A stretch of 64,000 nt of DNA. It comes from Parelaphostrongylus tenuis. Lineage: Eukaryota > Nematoda > Chromadorea > Rhabditida > Metastrongylidae. Under the pieces are notes generated by a model that saw only the letters and a program-made list of their open reading frames with translations, was not told the origin of the DNA and did no database searches. Where the stretch lies: the NCBI GenBank assembly GCA_019055375.1, contig JAHQIW010005955.1:1-64000 (forward strand). Reading direction: 5' to 3'. Made by a program: the position numbers and the translations under genes. Shown in pieces: positions 57,201 through 64,000 of this stretch; within the stretch, counting starts at the first letter, position 1, and every line of letters starts with the position of its first letter.

Positions 57201-58320
57201 TCTAGAGTTCTGGTTACCATTTTATAACTTAAGCCTCAAAAATTTAGAAGTGTGCCTTATCTCTAAAATTACGCTTTTGATGCTCTCTAACAAAAATGTT
57301 CTACAGTAGAACATGTTTTTCTTTGAACTTTCATCAACTATTCGCTAGTAGAAATCTTGAGAAATCTGATGGTGCATTTGATCTCTAGACAGGACTTGGT
57401 GCGTTGTAGCAGCCAGAAGAAAATTAGGTTTCTCTAACTAGACATTCCATAGCGTCTTTGCCTGTGTGGCACCAAGCTATCGCTCTTTTTTTCTGTGCCA
57501 AATTTGCAAAACCTAATCTTTGTCGACTACTAGAACGCACTATGAAATTTATTTTCAATGTAGGTACATCATTGAAGTTCTCGAGATTCGTACAATTGAA
57601 TGGTTATCAAATTCGAAAGAAAATTTTTCTCTCAAAAAGAATGTTTGAAAGAAAGATTGAAAGATCTTCTTACTATAGCGGTGTAATAAAATGATTTTAT
57701 AATTAAAGTGCAACGTTAAAATTTCTGTAGCTTGAGGGATGGAATGAAACTTGAAAAAATCCAAGAACTCGTCTTTGCTCAGGGGTTGAAATAAGTGGAG
57801 ATAACGGAAAGTGCCCAAAAATTATGGGGCAACCAAAATTACATGCAAACTTCTTTCGGACTACACAAGTGGTTTCGACTGCGTTTTGTGGTTTTCGTGT
57901 TCACAAAGAATTTTCGCGTCTATCCAATTACTCTTCTCTTTTTGGAGTCCTAATACCACCGGGCTGTGCTGCTATTGCATAATCGTTCTCTCATCTTTAC
58001 GTCAATTTCGGCACCGAAAAATTTTTACGTGCTTCGAAAATTGCTCAAAGTGGAAGCGGTACTCATTCGTCAGAAACGATTCTCTATTGTACTTTTCACT
58101 AATTTTGCATATATTTTGATGACATGCTCTGGAATAATTGGGACGTAGAGCACTTATCGGTATATACACTTTTCTATGAATTACCTTGCGCAGGTCATCT
58201 ATCCGCGTTTGCGAAGAATGTAGCAGTCAATACGACAAGAGAAATCAAACAGCTGTATCAACCCCATCTCACATCTTGTTCTTTTGCCTATTCAAGGCGC
58301 ACATTTCATTTCATCACTAA
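45214..58320 (+). CDS. serpentine (7TM) chemoreceptor-like gene, at least 7 exons, partly decayed
   Basis: Nematode-type chemoreceptor GPCR, expected in the membrane of sensory neurons. Exons: 45214-45324 (MDVEATPAIR then TM1 VIYALLVLF..MVIHFIIIASLF), 47612-47734 (DFRTNSFYLLMM then TM2), 54655-54818 (TM3 with VNRLTIFVFPR, the DRY-like position), 54886-54971 (TM4 VWIYVLTIVAFNQL), 55177-55235 (extracellular loop with Cys), about 57850-58144 (TM5-TM6, with LLKVEAVLIRQ) and 58194-58320 (C-terminal part with SHILFFCLF, then stop). All GT-AG phases agree for exons 1-5 and between the last two. The TM5-TM6 exon needs one frame change near 57985 and its 5' splice site is unclear, so the gene may be a pseudogene. 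The family resembles Srv/Srx receptors; I cannot choose. Introns 1, 2 and 5 are swollen with repeats. Confidence 0.6.
46439..46650 (+). repeat. SINE-like repeat family F, copy 5 (intron of the chemoreceptor)
   Basis: AAAGCTGTCGGTATTG, TTCCTGAGGAATGCAC, TGAGGTGATTGAATGCATATCTG and TCCTCTTAGACAAGAC follow the family order; the right end is truncated. Confidence 0.55.
46906..47215 (-). pseudogene. mariner-family transposase relic 4
   Basis: A 101-codon minus frame carries IQQGSIKPQTARKIKKKC, corresponding to LQQDNARPHTAxxTxxK of mariner transposase with the catalytic Asp changed to Gly. LEAFEVFPHLDYNPYVVLP follows, corresponding to the LGWEVLPHPPYSPDLAP block with its Asp lost. It lies inside the first intron of the chemoreceptor and abuts a family B MITE at 47220. 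Confidence 0.75.
47220..47440 (+). mobile_element. MITE-like family B copy (intron 1 of the chemoreceptor)
   Basis: Reads GTTTCGAGTGTTTTCTTAAG, then the family junction AATATGCC..TTTTGAGCCACGCATGTCA, then AGAGCCCGATACACGTGTT and CTCGTCTTTTGCCAATCC. It ends in GCGTGGCTCAAAAATGATTG, an inverted match to its own GAGCCACGC segment. Confidence 0.65.
48060..48480. mobile_element. foldback element with tRNA-like arm, copy 3 (intron 2 of the chemoreceptor)
   Basis: 48060-48200 is an internally deleted hairpin: GTGATGTTTTAGATATACCCAGTGATGTAGAGTGA pairs with TCTACATCACTGGTTATATCTAAAACATTATATCACCGC. Its left tRNA-like unit is reduced to CGCGTCACGAGGGACTCGTACCCGC. The central segment (GTTGACGGTTGGTTGCCGACAGG) and a complete plus-strand tRNA-like unit follow to 48427. 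It is a rearranged member of the 31.9-kb and 37.6-kb family. Confidence 0.65.
48355..48427 (+). tRNA. tRNA-like unit of foldback copy 3 (probably not functional)
   Basis: 73 bases from GCGTCAG to CTGACGT, with A box TAGTGCAACGGGTTAGAGC and B box GGGTTTGAGTCCC. The anticodon stem no longer pairs well (CGCTCC/AGGAAA), so it is further from a tRNA than the copy at 37863. Confidence 0.45.
49155..49193 (+). ncRNA. hammerhead-like motif, five-pair stem I
   Basis: CGGCT, CTAAAGA, AGACGAAACCAGT, TATAACGTT, AGCCG. Stem I (CGGCU/AGCCG) is perfect and GTT is an allowed cleavage triplet. The cores are altered (CUAAAGA and AUAA for CUGANGA and GAAA) and stem II is lost. Located in intron 2 of the chemoreceptor. 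Confidence 0.45.
49260..50160. other. unassigned intronic sequence
   Basis: An 84-codon minus-strand frame at 49576-49830 (MPLSEGFKNSALMKSARF at its start) has no recognised domain. No repeat was recognised until the Penelope relic. Confidence 0.35.
50177..50211 (-). ncRNA. hammerhead ribozyme, consensus-matching, at the Penelope-like element end
   Basis: Minus strand reads GGCT - CTGAAGA - A-GGCG-GGT-CGCC - GAAA - CGTC - AGCC. Both core boxes match the hammerhead consensus exactly (CUGANGA and GAAA). Stem II has four G-C pairs with a three-base loop, stem I pairs GGCU with AGCC, and the cleavage triplet is GUC. Stem III is only A-U/C-G with no loop, made from self-complementary ACGU, so it should form only in a dimer. 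Short stem III type I hammerheads are known from Penelope-like elements. Cleavage would fall between 50181 and 50180 (minus strand). Confidence 0.75.
50290..50530 (-). pseudogene. GIY-YIG endonuclease C-terminal part of the Penelope relic
   Basis: The minus frame reads EHLDSESKIDKTKPLG, then HRAQKHNNKDFDVTVTILA, then EAFWINAQNPEMNRKDE, then DLAPFL and a stop. This is the conserved second half of the Penelope GIY-YIG domain; the EHL His region and EAFWI Glu are kept. The GIY and YIG strands upstream are not recognisable, so the domain is truncated. The nuclease would have opened target DNA for reverse transcription. Confidence 0.75.
51693..51884 (-). pseudogene. Penelope reverse transcriptase catalytic region, relic
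   Basis: A 63-codon frame with LLHCRYIDDCYVT, the RT catalytic YIDD box in the context typical of nematode Penelope-like elements, followed by EKCFKLLNE. Upstream of it, the loop expected before strand beta-6 (GLPMG-type) is degraded to SNDDLVGEP. In-frame stops follow directly after LLNE. Confidence 0.75.
52724..52990 (+). repeat. SINE-like repeat family F, copy 6 (intron of the chemoreceptor)
   Basis: CCATGCATTTGACTTGTCAATC, GGTGACTGAATGTGTATCTGGCTTTTACA, TCTTTCCAGGCAAATCTG and GATTGATGGAATGTTTGGTGAGCCTTGAGCG follow the family F order. Confidence 0.55.
53277..53558 (-). other. 93-codon open frame, unrecognised
   Basis: The frame starts MSLPLSSIFLLGEHPHS and contains ELLFSPQRSHFTNLICGNLMYP. 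It lies antisense inside the chemoreceptor intron. Composition looks protein-like, but I do not recognise a domain and no neighbouring exon supports it. A repeat-derived frame is the simpler explanation. Confidence 0.25.
54150..54395 (+). mobile_element. MITE-like family B copy (intron 2 of the chemoreceptor)
   Basis: AAGCAATCGAGTGTTCAGCAC, then AATTGTTCGTCGTCACC, then CTGCCCGACTGACGAGCC, then CGAAACACGCGCATCGGGCTATA, then TGACATGTTGGCTCAAATGATA. It matches the right two thirds of the copy at 60480-60795 in the same orientation. Confidence 0.65.
55925..57075. mobile_element. element bounded by inverted repeats of about 150 bases
   Basis: Left arm 55930-56100 and right arm 56890-57070 are reverse complements: CCAAAGGAAAAAGTGGAATAAAAATTTTT pairs with the right CCACACTTTTTCCTTTGGACAAAG, and TTTTCGTGTTTTCAACTATCAAATGACT with AGTCATTTAATAGCTGAAAACACGAAA. 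The roughly 790-base interior has a minus-strand frame (about 56400-56560) reading LREKLWKLTAVVEEKPPKRLSVALLEDTSRSH, faintly like the helix-turn-helix of a mariner-type transposase, but I cannot confirm it. Confidence 0.55.
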
Positions 58321-58534
58321 CGGATGGGGTTGTTCGACGTGAAAAAATACGTAGGATTGCCTTCCTACGGCACCGCAAAATAAAACCCGTTGACCTATTA
58401 ACAGTTGGGAAACGATATTATTTCTTGGCTACATAAAGCGTCTCTAATAGAACTCGTACAATTAATTAAAACTCACTTGTTCCAAAATACATTAAAAAGC
58501 TGTAAAGAATGATAGGAGAACAAAATTGTTCCAT

Positions 58535-59195
58535 GGCATCGACTGTTTTTAAAACCTCGCACTAAACATTCAGACTAATTTTAGAAACGTTTAAAACCTT
58601 ACCCGGGGTTGGTACGCCAGGGTCATACACGCGTGTTTTGGAGGTCTTGCCCTCCCCGTCAGTGCCCATGGCCCACATTAAGCCCTGCATTGTAGCGAGG
58701 AGGGAGGCGTATGTGGTGACGGCACAATGTACAATGACACTGTGCCATCACCACTTCTTAGTCTATGAATGTCGGCTGGTAAAACAAAATTGATCCATGG
58801 CATCGAGTGATTTGAAACCTCGGAATAAACATCCACGTTGGTTGACGAGGAGCGTGAGACCTCCGGAACGCACGTGTATGACGTTGCATACCAACGTCGG
58901 TTAAGGCTTTAAACATTTTCAAAAATTAGATTGAATGTTTGATGCGAGGTTTTAAAAACAATCGATGCCATGAATGACGTTTGTTCTACCAGCCGAGATC
59001 CATCGACTGAGAAGTGATGATAGAGTAGTGTCATTTTACACTGTGCCATCACCATATAGGCCTCCCTCTGCTACAATGCAGAGCTAATGTGGGGCGTGGG
59101 TCATTGATGAGGAGGGCGAGACATCCGAAACACGCTTGTATGTCCCTGGTTTACCAATCTCGGGTAAGGCTTTGAACATTCTCAAAATTTGATAG
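58535..59195. mobile_element. foldback element (family G) with inverted units
   Basis: 58535-58790 and 58925-59190 are inverted copies of one unit: AAAACCTCGCACTAAACATTCAG pairs with TGAATGTTTGATGCGAGGTTTT, and CCCTCCTCGCTACAATGCAGGG-type with CCTCCCTCTGCTACAATGCAGAGC. A third partial copy lies at 58775-58930. No coding frame. It begins about 200 bases after the chemoreceptor stop codon. Confidence 0.65.
58714..58753. other. strong hairpin inside family G
   Basis: TGGTGACGGCACA (58714-58726) pairs with TGTGCCATCACCA (58741-58753), 12 of 13 positions, around a 14-base loop. The paralogous unit near 59020 keeps only the right half (TGTGCCATCACCAT). Confidence 0.65.
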
Positions 59196-59199
59196 GAAA

Positions 59200-60045
59200 A
59201 CAATAGTGATAACAATAACAAGAACGTTATCATCTAGTTTGTAATAGTTAAAGTGTAATATTGACATGTAACACTGTTTTGACAAGGGGGGGAATATGAT
59301 GTAGACAGCCTTCCTGTTCATAAAGGTTGTAGAAGATGATTTCTTGTTAAGGTATTCATGAACAGCATTCTTTTCAGCTTGTAATGTATCAGAATCGCTT
59401 GTTAATGGTCCTTATGTGTCTTCTCTACTTGATTATTTATGCCAAAATCAGAACGCCGCAAAACTTTGATGCTGGGCTGTTCAAAAAGGAGACAGCGTTC
59501 TTGATCCAGGCAAGAACCAATGCTTATTTCTCTTCCTCCTATCATTTTGAAGGCTTAATATAAATTGCCGGAAAGGTCAAGAAACGATGTTCATAAGCTA
59601 TTATGGATTGCATTTTTCATTCGTCAATCGACATAGCGGAAAAAAGGAAGGTGACAATTCACAAAAACTTTAAAGTTGTCTGATTCTATTCTGTGGTGGC
59701 TAAACTAGGAATGTCGAGAGTTTAGATGCTACAAAGCTAAGCAAGACCAGCAAGTTCATTAAACACGATTATAACGCAAGGCCTTTCGGATTGATTTGAG
59801 AATTCTAAAACACAATGATTAAGGAAGGCGATCGAATATTGTAAATAACTTTGCGCCTTATTTCAGAATCATTTCTCGATCATTTTCGTTATCTGGAAAG
59901 AAGATCTTTTGATTAGCAAAATATTTCCACTAGAATTCCAGTAAGCGCTGAAAAGCTAGAATCTCAACAATTCTAAAATGAACACATACTTCGAAAAATG
60001 TGTTATAACAGTGCTACGGGATAAAAAAAAGTGCTTAACCCACGT
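59200..60045. other. unassigned sequence
   Basis: No domain, exon or shared repeat was recognised apart from scattered family D-like words near 59830-60000. Confidence 0.35.
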
Positions 60046-60048
60046 TAC

Positions 60049-60425
60049 GCGTTATCGTGCTTCTATTTGGCAGGACAAAAGTCTTTCGTAGGACAGAGCT
60101 CTTTCCATGAGGTATTGTATATCGCTCGATAGAGTAAATCTTGATGATTTCGAGTAACGAAATTCCTCATGATAACGAGCGACGCGTGCTACACAAAATT
60201 TTATTTTTCTTGCGACAGAGCTATAAAAAGGTGTTTCTGGAAAGCAAGCACATTGTTGAATCTTCGAGATTCACGCTATCAAAATTTTCTTAGTAGTCTA
60301 TGAAAAGAGTTCCTTTATGTGAAAAATTGCATGAAAATGCACGATAACGCGCAGGGCGTGTAAAACGCAACTTTATTTTCATTGCTACAGTGGTACAGAA
60401 AACCTATTCAAAAAGCTATCATATG
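60049..60425 (+). repeat. left arm of a long inverted repeat
   Basis: Reverse complement of 63658-64000. Examples are TTGCATGAAAATGCACGATAACG with CTCGTTATCGTGCATTTTCATGCG, GTTGAATCTTCGAGATTCACGCTATCAAAATTTTCTTAGTAGTCTATG with its mirror at about 63790-63838, and CGAGTAACGAAATTCCTCA with the mirror near 63925. Identity looks high for about 345 bases. Confidence 0.8.
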
Positions 60426-60479
60426 CTTGATATGATGATTATTGATTGATGATGATTGATGCAAATGATTATCAGGCAT

Positions 60480-60795
60480 ACTGAAATTTGAGCCGTGGTC
60501 TTAGGAAAGCACTCGAAACGAAAGACATGATATATTGAATCTACTAGCCAAGAGCAATCGAGTGTTGAACGCTCTATGTTCGATGAGAATTTCATTGAAT
60601 ATAGAGTGTAAAATGTTCGTCGTCGCTAACTCTTAGTGTGGGGAATGGAGCACCCACACAGGTTTGACAAAAGACGAGAAAGGGTAACTGTCCGACTGAC
60701 GAGATCGCAAGATCAAAGCACGTGTATCGGGCTCTATAAGTCAGCCCTCTTCAATAGACAATTGACATGTGTAACTCAAAAAATGATTATCAGAT
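60480..60795 (+). mobile_element. MITE-like family B, most complete copy
   Basis: About 300 bases from CATACTGAAATTTGAGCCGTGG to GACATGTGTAACTCAAAAA, flanked on both sides by the direct repeat ATGATTATCAG (about 60474-60484 and 60774-60784), which looks like a target-site duplication. Internal marks: CTCGAAACGAAAGACATGATATATTGAA, TGTTCGTCGTCGCTAACTC, CACGTGTATCGGGCTCTATAAGTCAG. No coding frame. Confidence 0.7.
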
Positions 60796-60849
60796 TAAAA
60801 AATACGTTTTTATGAGAATGACGACAGTTGAAGTGATCCATTTTTGAAT

Positions 60850-61340
60850 CACGATCTTTTTTTGGCTGTTACAGCGTTATGCGTGGCCCATTTCGAAAAT
60901 TATATGAATCATTGAAATTCTTAGGATTTGATCTAAGGTTATTACTAAAACTCCGAAGAATAAGCTTTGGTGAACGAAAAATCTTCGAATGGCAAACAAA
61001 ATATTATTTTGGCTCTTTCAGCGCAATAACGAGGCCTTTTTGAAGATGGAATACACCGTTCAAATCAAATCTTTGATTAAGAAGCATAATATTATTTTTG
61101 CTCTTTCAGCACAATAACAAGGCCCGGCCTTTTTGAAAACGGAATAAAACGTTAAAATTCTTTTGATTTGAGCTGTCGAATAAATATTTAATCGTCAAAG
61201 ACAAATGCAAATAAGCTTTTTCTGAAGGATGAAATGGCGATGAGACAACGGAAAAGTGCGTACTCTCTCCATTCATTTTTTCGAGAACCGTGAGCTTGAT
61301 CCTTGCAATGTGAGCTATGTACGTTTTTAACTTGAACTTC
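60850..61340 (+). repeat. diffuse family D with a short tandem duplication
   Basis: TTTTTGGCTGTTACAGCGTTATG near 60855 matches 33105. Within it, GCTCTTTCAGCGCAATAACGAGGCCTTTTTGAAGATGGAATA (61013-61054) is repeated at 61099-61145 as GCTCTTTCAGCACAATAACAAGGCCCGGCCTTTTTGAAAACGGAATA. No coding function recognised. Confidence 0.5.
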
Positions 61341-61759
61341 CGGAGCATAACTGTTCAAAGACGACTGAAATACAGTTAAAAGAGCAGTCAAGTGTCACTT
61401 GACTCTCGTTTATAATCTACTGAAATGAGAGTAAATGACTAGAGCCTTCAACGTGTTTGACCATGCGCTAGAGTTGTCTAGCAGAAAATGTTCAAATGAG
61501 TAACAAGGAACACTTAATAGTTGCCCATATGAATAAATCGCACCAATAAACAGCTTGAATTACTTGTACTGAGCCATATATAACGATCATCACTGAGTGT
61601 ACGTTCCACCGTAACGAGAGCTATATATAGATATATAACGAGAGCTTACGTGACCACAAATTGTCTAGTGTTTTTCAACCCTGTTGGTGGGAGTTCGATG
61701 TCAACTTTCCTGCTTGGCGACTATGGTTTTTCCTGAAACCCATTAGGACAATACTGCAT

Positions 61760-62067
61760 AAACAATAATAATCTGATAAGGATATAACATGCTTTGAGCC
61801 ATTTAGGCCTAAGTGCCTACAGGCGTCTGTTTCACAAGGCCACAAGCTCGTCTGCCGGTCACTCCAATGTCAGGTAATTCCATCATCTGACTTTTGATGA
61901 TTTATTGCTCGGCATCGAATCCTTTATAGAGGAGTGAAGTCTCAAGGGATTGGCTGAACCGAGGACGGTGCTACAGATGAGTCCCGATTGGCCAAAACAG
62001 GGGCTTGCATGGCACTTAGACCAATGGCACAAAGCCATGTCATATCCCTATCAAATTATTATTGTTT
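61760..62067. mobile_element. 308-bp MITE with 37-bp terminal inverted repeats
   Basis: The left end AAACAATAATAATCTGATAAG..ACATGCTTTG (61760-61796) is the inverse of the right end CAAAGCCATGTCATATCCCTATCAAATTATTATTGTTT (62030-62067) with a few mismatches. The 230-base interior is non-coding. No target-site duplication longer than a few bases was clear. Confidence 0.75.
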
Positions 62068-62149
62068 GAGCAAGGTCTATGAAAAAGCGGTAGACTGCAT
62101 AAACAAATGAATTTGTTTAGTTTAAGGAATAATCAATTTTATTAGATCG

Positions 62150-62880
62150 ATAATTATGACAATAAGCAAAGTTTATAACAAATTTTCAAAATCGTTTTCC
62201 TTCCTCCATACATATACAAAGTCGCTTGCTAGAATCTCCACCGATGCTCGCACACGTTTCCACCGTAATTTCGTCCCAAGCCCGTGTCAACGCTGCCTTA
62301 AGCTCGTCTATAGTAGCACAGCAAGTAGTGTAAGATCTTTTTCTCCAGTATGGACCACACGGAGGTTTTATTGAGTCAAGAAACGACTAGTTTGACAGCC
62401 AAATGTCCTTACCCCAAGAGCCTGAAAACAGCTCTTGACAGACGGCAATGGTTATGCAGCCCGAATGAGCAAGAGCACAGCCCTGATGAAGTGAAAATCC
62501 GTCGGAACCAAAGTGTTATGTAGTCCAAGGCTCTGATGCGTAAAGTAAAACTTACTGCTGATAGCTGGCAGCATTGGTTTGACGTTTCGCTTGATGAAGA
62601 CTAACGGCATTTTTTCGGGTGACGCAGATGGCGGTCCATGTTATCAGAGATACCGGAAAATGAATGCGCCTATGATTTTTGTCACTGCGGACCTCTAATG
62701 ACTCTTTTTGAGAAGTTCACGTCAATTCCCGCAATTGTAGATGGTCCGGCCGTAAATATCTTTTCATCTATACAAAGCATTTGGCAAAAAAAAAACACCA
62801 GCTATCGAGCGAATCATTCGGCGGACCGTTGAAAGTCGTTTTTTTTCCACCTTTCTGTTGAGGAAGCAGATGCGATTGAT
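62150..62880 (-). pseudogene. maT/Tc1-like transposase relic
   Basis: Minus-strand frames give, towards the C-terminus, QGCALAHSG (the QQDGAPxH block with its catalytic Asp lost), WGKDIWLSN (FWxKDxWPPxSPDLN block, Asp region destroyed by a stop), then ATIDELKAALTRAWDEITVE and KRLCICMEEGKRF. The order and the DELKAALxRAWDEI helix are typical of the maT/Tc1-mariner group. Upstream sequence to about 62880 includes STVRRMIRS-like words but no clear helix-turn-helix. Dead copy, nested inside the long inverted repeat. Confidence 0.7.
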
Positions 62881-63141
62881 CTCGTAACTACGCAGTTTAG
62901 TTTGTTTATGACAATGTTTTGAACACTCCACTAGCTAATCCCGAGCTTCCCGAGCCGTTTTGCAAATCGAACGCCCCAGATCTCGTTGAACTTAGCAGCA
63001 GACCTTCTGATTGCTTCCGTAATCAGCCAGGTGGTTGGTGGCCTTCTCGAGGATGGTCCCGAATCCCTCAGATCTCGCTGAAATGCTTTACGGCTTTGCA
63101 AACACGTGATGGTTTGATTGAAGAATGAGTGGTGGCGCGAA

Positions 63142-63215
63142 TGTACCTCGGTGGGGTAGTGGTGGCTTTGCGGCCCGGCATGGATAGAACGCGGATTCCA
63201 CTCCCGTCTGGATCG
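63142..63215 (+). repeat. tRNA-like segment (possible SINE head)
   Basis: GGGGTAGTGGTGGCTTTGCGG resembles an A box region and GCGGATTCCACTCCCGTC a B box, spaced as in tRNA genes. The T arm pairs imperfectly and the acceptor stem does not close. Probably the head of a tRNA-derived SINE. Confidence 0.4.
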
Positions 63216-63657
63216 TCCTTTTGCTCACCACTCAATTCTCTTAGGTATATATGTAACAAAATGCAATTTTATCACAACTTTTCCATACCCTGCATTCACT
63301 CAGTTAACATCTCCTGCACTGAAAATCTGTTTAATTACTGTTATAGAAGAAGTCACCGGTGTGTGCTCACACACTATGATGAATGAATTTTACTTGATAT
63401 CACGAAGTCGCGGCTTTTCCGTAATCGGATAGACAAATTTGAGCGGATCTCTATCGCTGGGCAAAGGTTCTCCATCAGGCTAATATAATCAATGAGAGCC
63501 TAATCCCTGTTTTCCAGAAAAACTTTTCTACATTGATCGGGCACTAGCATTAAAATTATGTCTTAGACGCGTAGCGCATTACCGTGCTGATATTTTCCTG
63601 AACAAAGCAATTTTCCTAAGCTATTACTAGCCATTGAATAGCATGAAACTCGGAAAG

Positions 63658-64000
63658 TTCAAAAATATGATAGCCTTTTGAATAGGTTTTCCTGTAGCAC
63701 TGTAGCAAAGAAAATAAAGTTGCGTTTTACACGCTCTGCTCGTTATCGTGCATTTTCATGCGTACTTTCCACATAAAGGAACTCTTCTCATAGACTACTA
63801 AGAAAATTTTGATAGCGTGAATCTCGAAGATTCAACAACATGCTTGTCTTCGAGAAAAACTTTTTTATAGCTCTGTCTCAAGAAAAATTAAATTTTGTGT
63901 AGCACGCATCGCTAGCTATCGTGAGGAACTTCGTTACTCGAATTCATCAAGATTTACCCTGTCGAGTGATATATAATACCTTATGGAAAGAGCTGTGTCC
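63658..64000 (-). repeat. right arm of the long inverted repeat, continuing past the window end
   Basis: Inverse of 60049-60425, running from ATATGATAGCCTTTTGAATAGG to the final base (GGAAAGAGCTGTGTCC matches GGACAGAGCTCTTTCC near 60090). The arm is not finished at 64000, so the element is longer than can be measured here. Confidence 0.8.

Noticed and set aside
62578..62610. GACGTTTCGCTTGATGAAGAC as an eleventh hammerhead
   Set aside because: GAAACGTC is present on the minus strand but the other core cannot be placed, stem I does not pair, and it overlaps the maT-like relic.
1..64000. CRISPR arrays, operons, ribosome binding sites, rRNA
   Set aside because: No regularly spaced repeats, no prokaryotic gene organisation and no rRNA segments were seen; introns and retrotransposons show the DNA is eukaryotic.

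Overview
The window is animal nuclear DNA, most likely from a clade V (strongylid, hookworm-like) nematode. The evidence is a spliced two-domain CAP gene of the Ancylostoma-secreted-protein (ASP) type, a nematode-style serpentine chemoreceptor, RTE-clade retrotransposons, Penelope-like elements and several mariner relics. Gene density is very low. Almost everything else is repeats in different states of decay, so most long reading frames are transposon fragments or their antisense shadows.

Layout. 1-3.5 kb: very AT-rich low-complexity DNA with a poly(T) block, unlike the rest. 4.5-10.7 kb: dispersed repeats (a hammerhead-bearing family, a tRNA-derived SINE, a paired inverted MITE, a Penelope relic). 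11.1-14.1 kb (minus): a 12-exon ASP gene that I could thread exon by exon through both CAP domains; it carries one frameshift. 13.1-18.9 kb is one copy of a segmental duplication whose other copies lie at 29.8-31.9 kb (ASP exons 1-3 with a premature stop) and 35.6-39.9 kb (only the ASP 5' flank). 20.8-24.2 and 25.6-29.0 kb: two RTE elements in the same (minus) orientation, the second much better preserved, with a Penelope end fragment and a MITE between them. 31.9-32.5, 37.6-38.0 and 48.1-48.5 kb: foldback elements carrying 72-73 nt tRNA-like cloverleaves, in inverted pairs in the first two. 45.2-58.3 kb (plus): exons of a 7TM chemoreceptor whose introns hold at least seven repeats. 58.5-64 kb: a foldback element, a long inverted repeat whose right arm runs off the window, a 308-bp MITE with 37-bp terminal repeats, and a maT/Tc1-like transposase relic.

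Most notable: about ten hammerhead-ribozyme-like motifs, the best attached to the GIY-YIG end of a Penelope-like element, the others at the ends of several different repeat families; and the foldback elements with tRNA-like arms. All coordinates of repeats are approximate because boundaries were judged by eye; exon boundaries are exact readings of GT-AG sites but are unsupported by transcript data.
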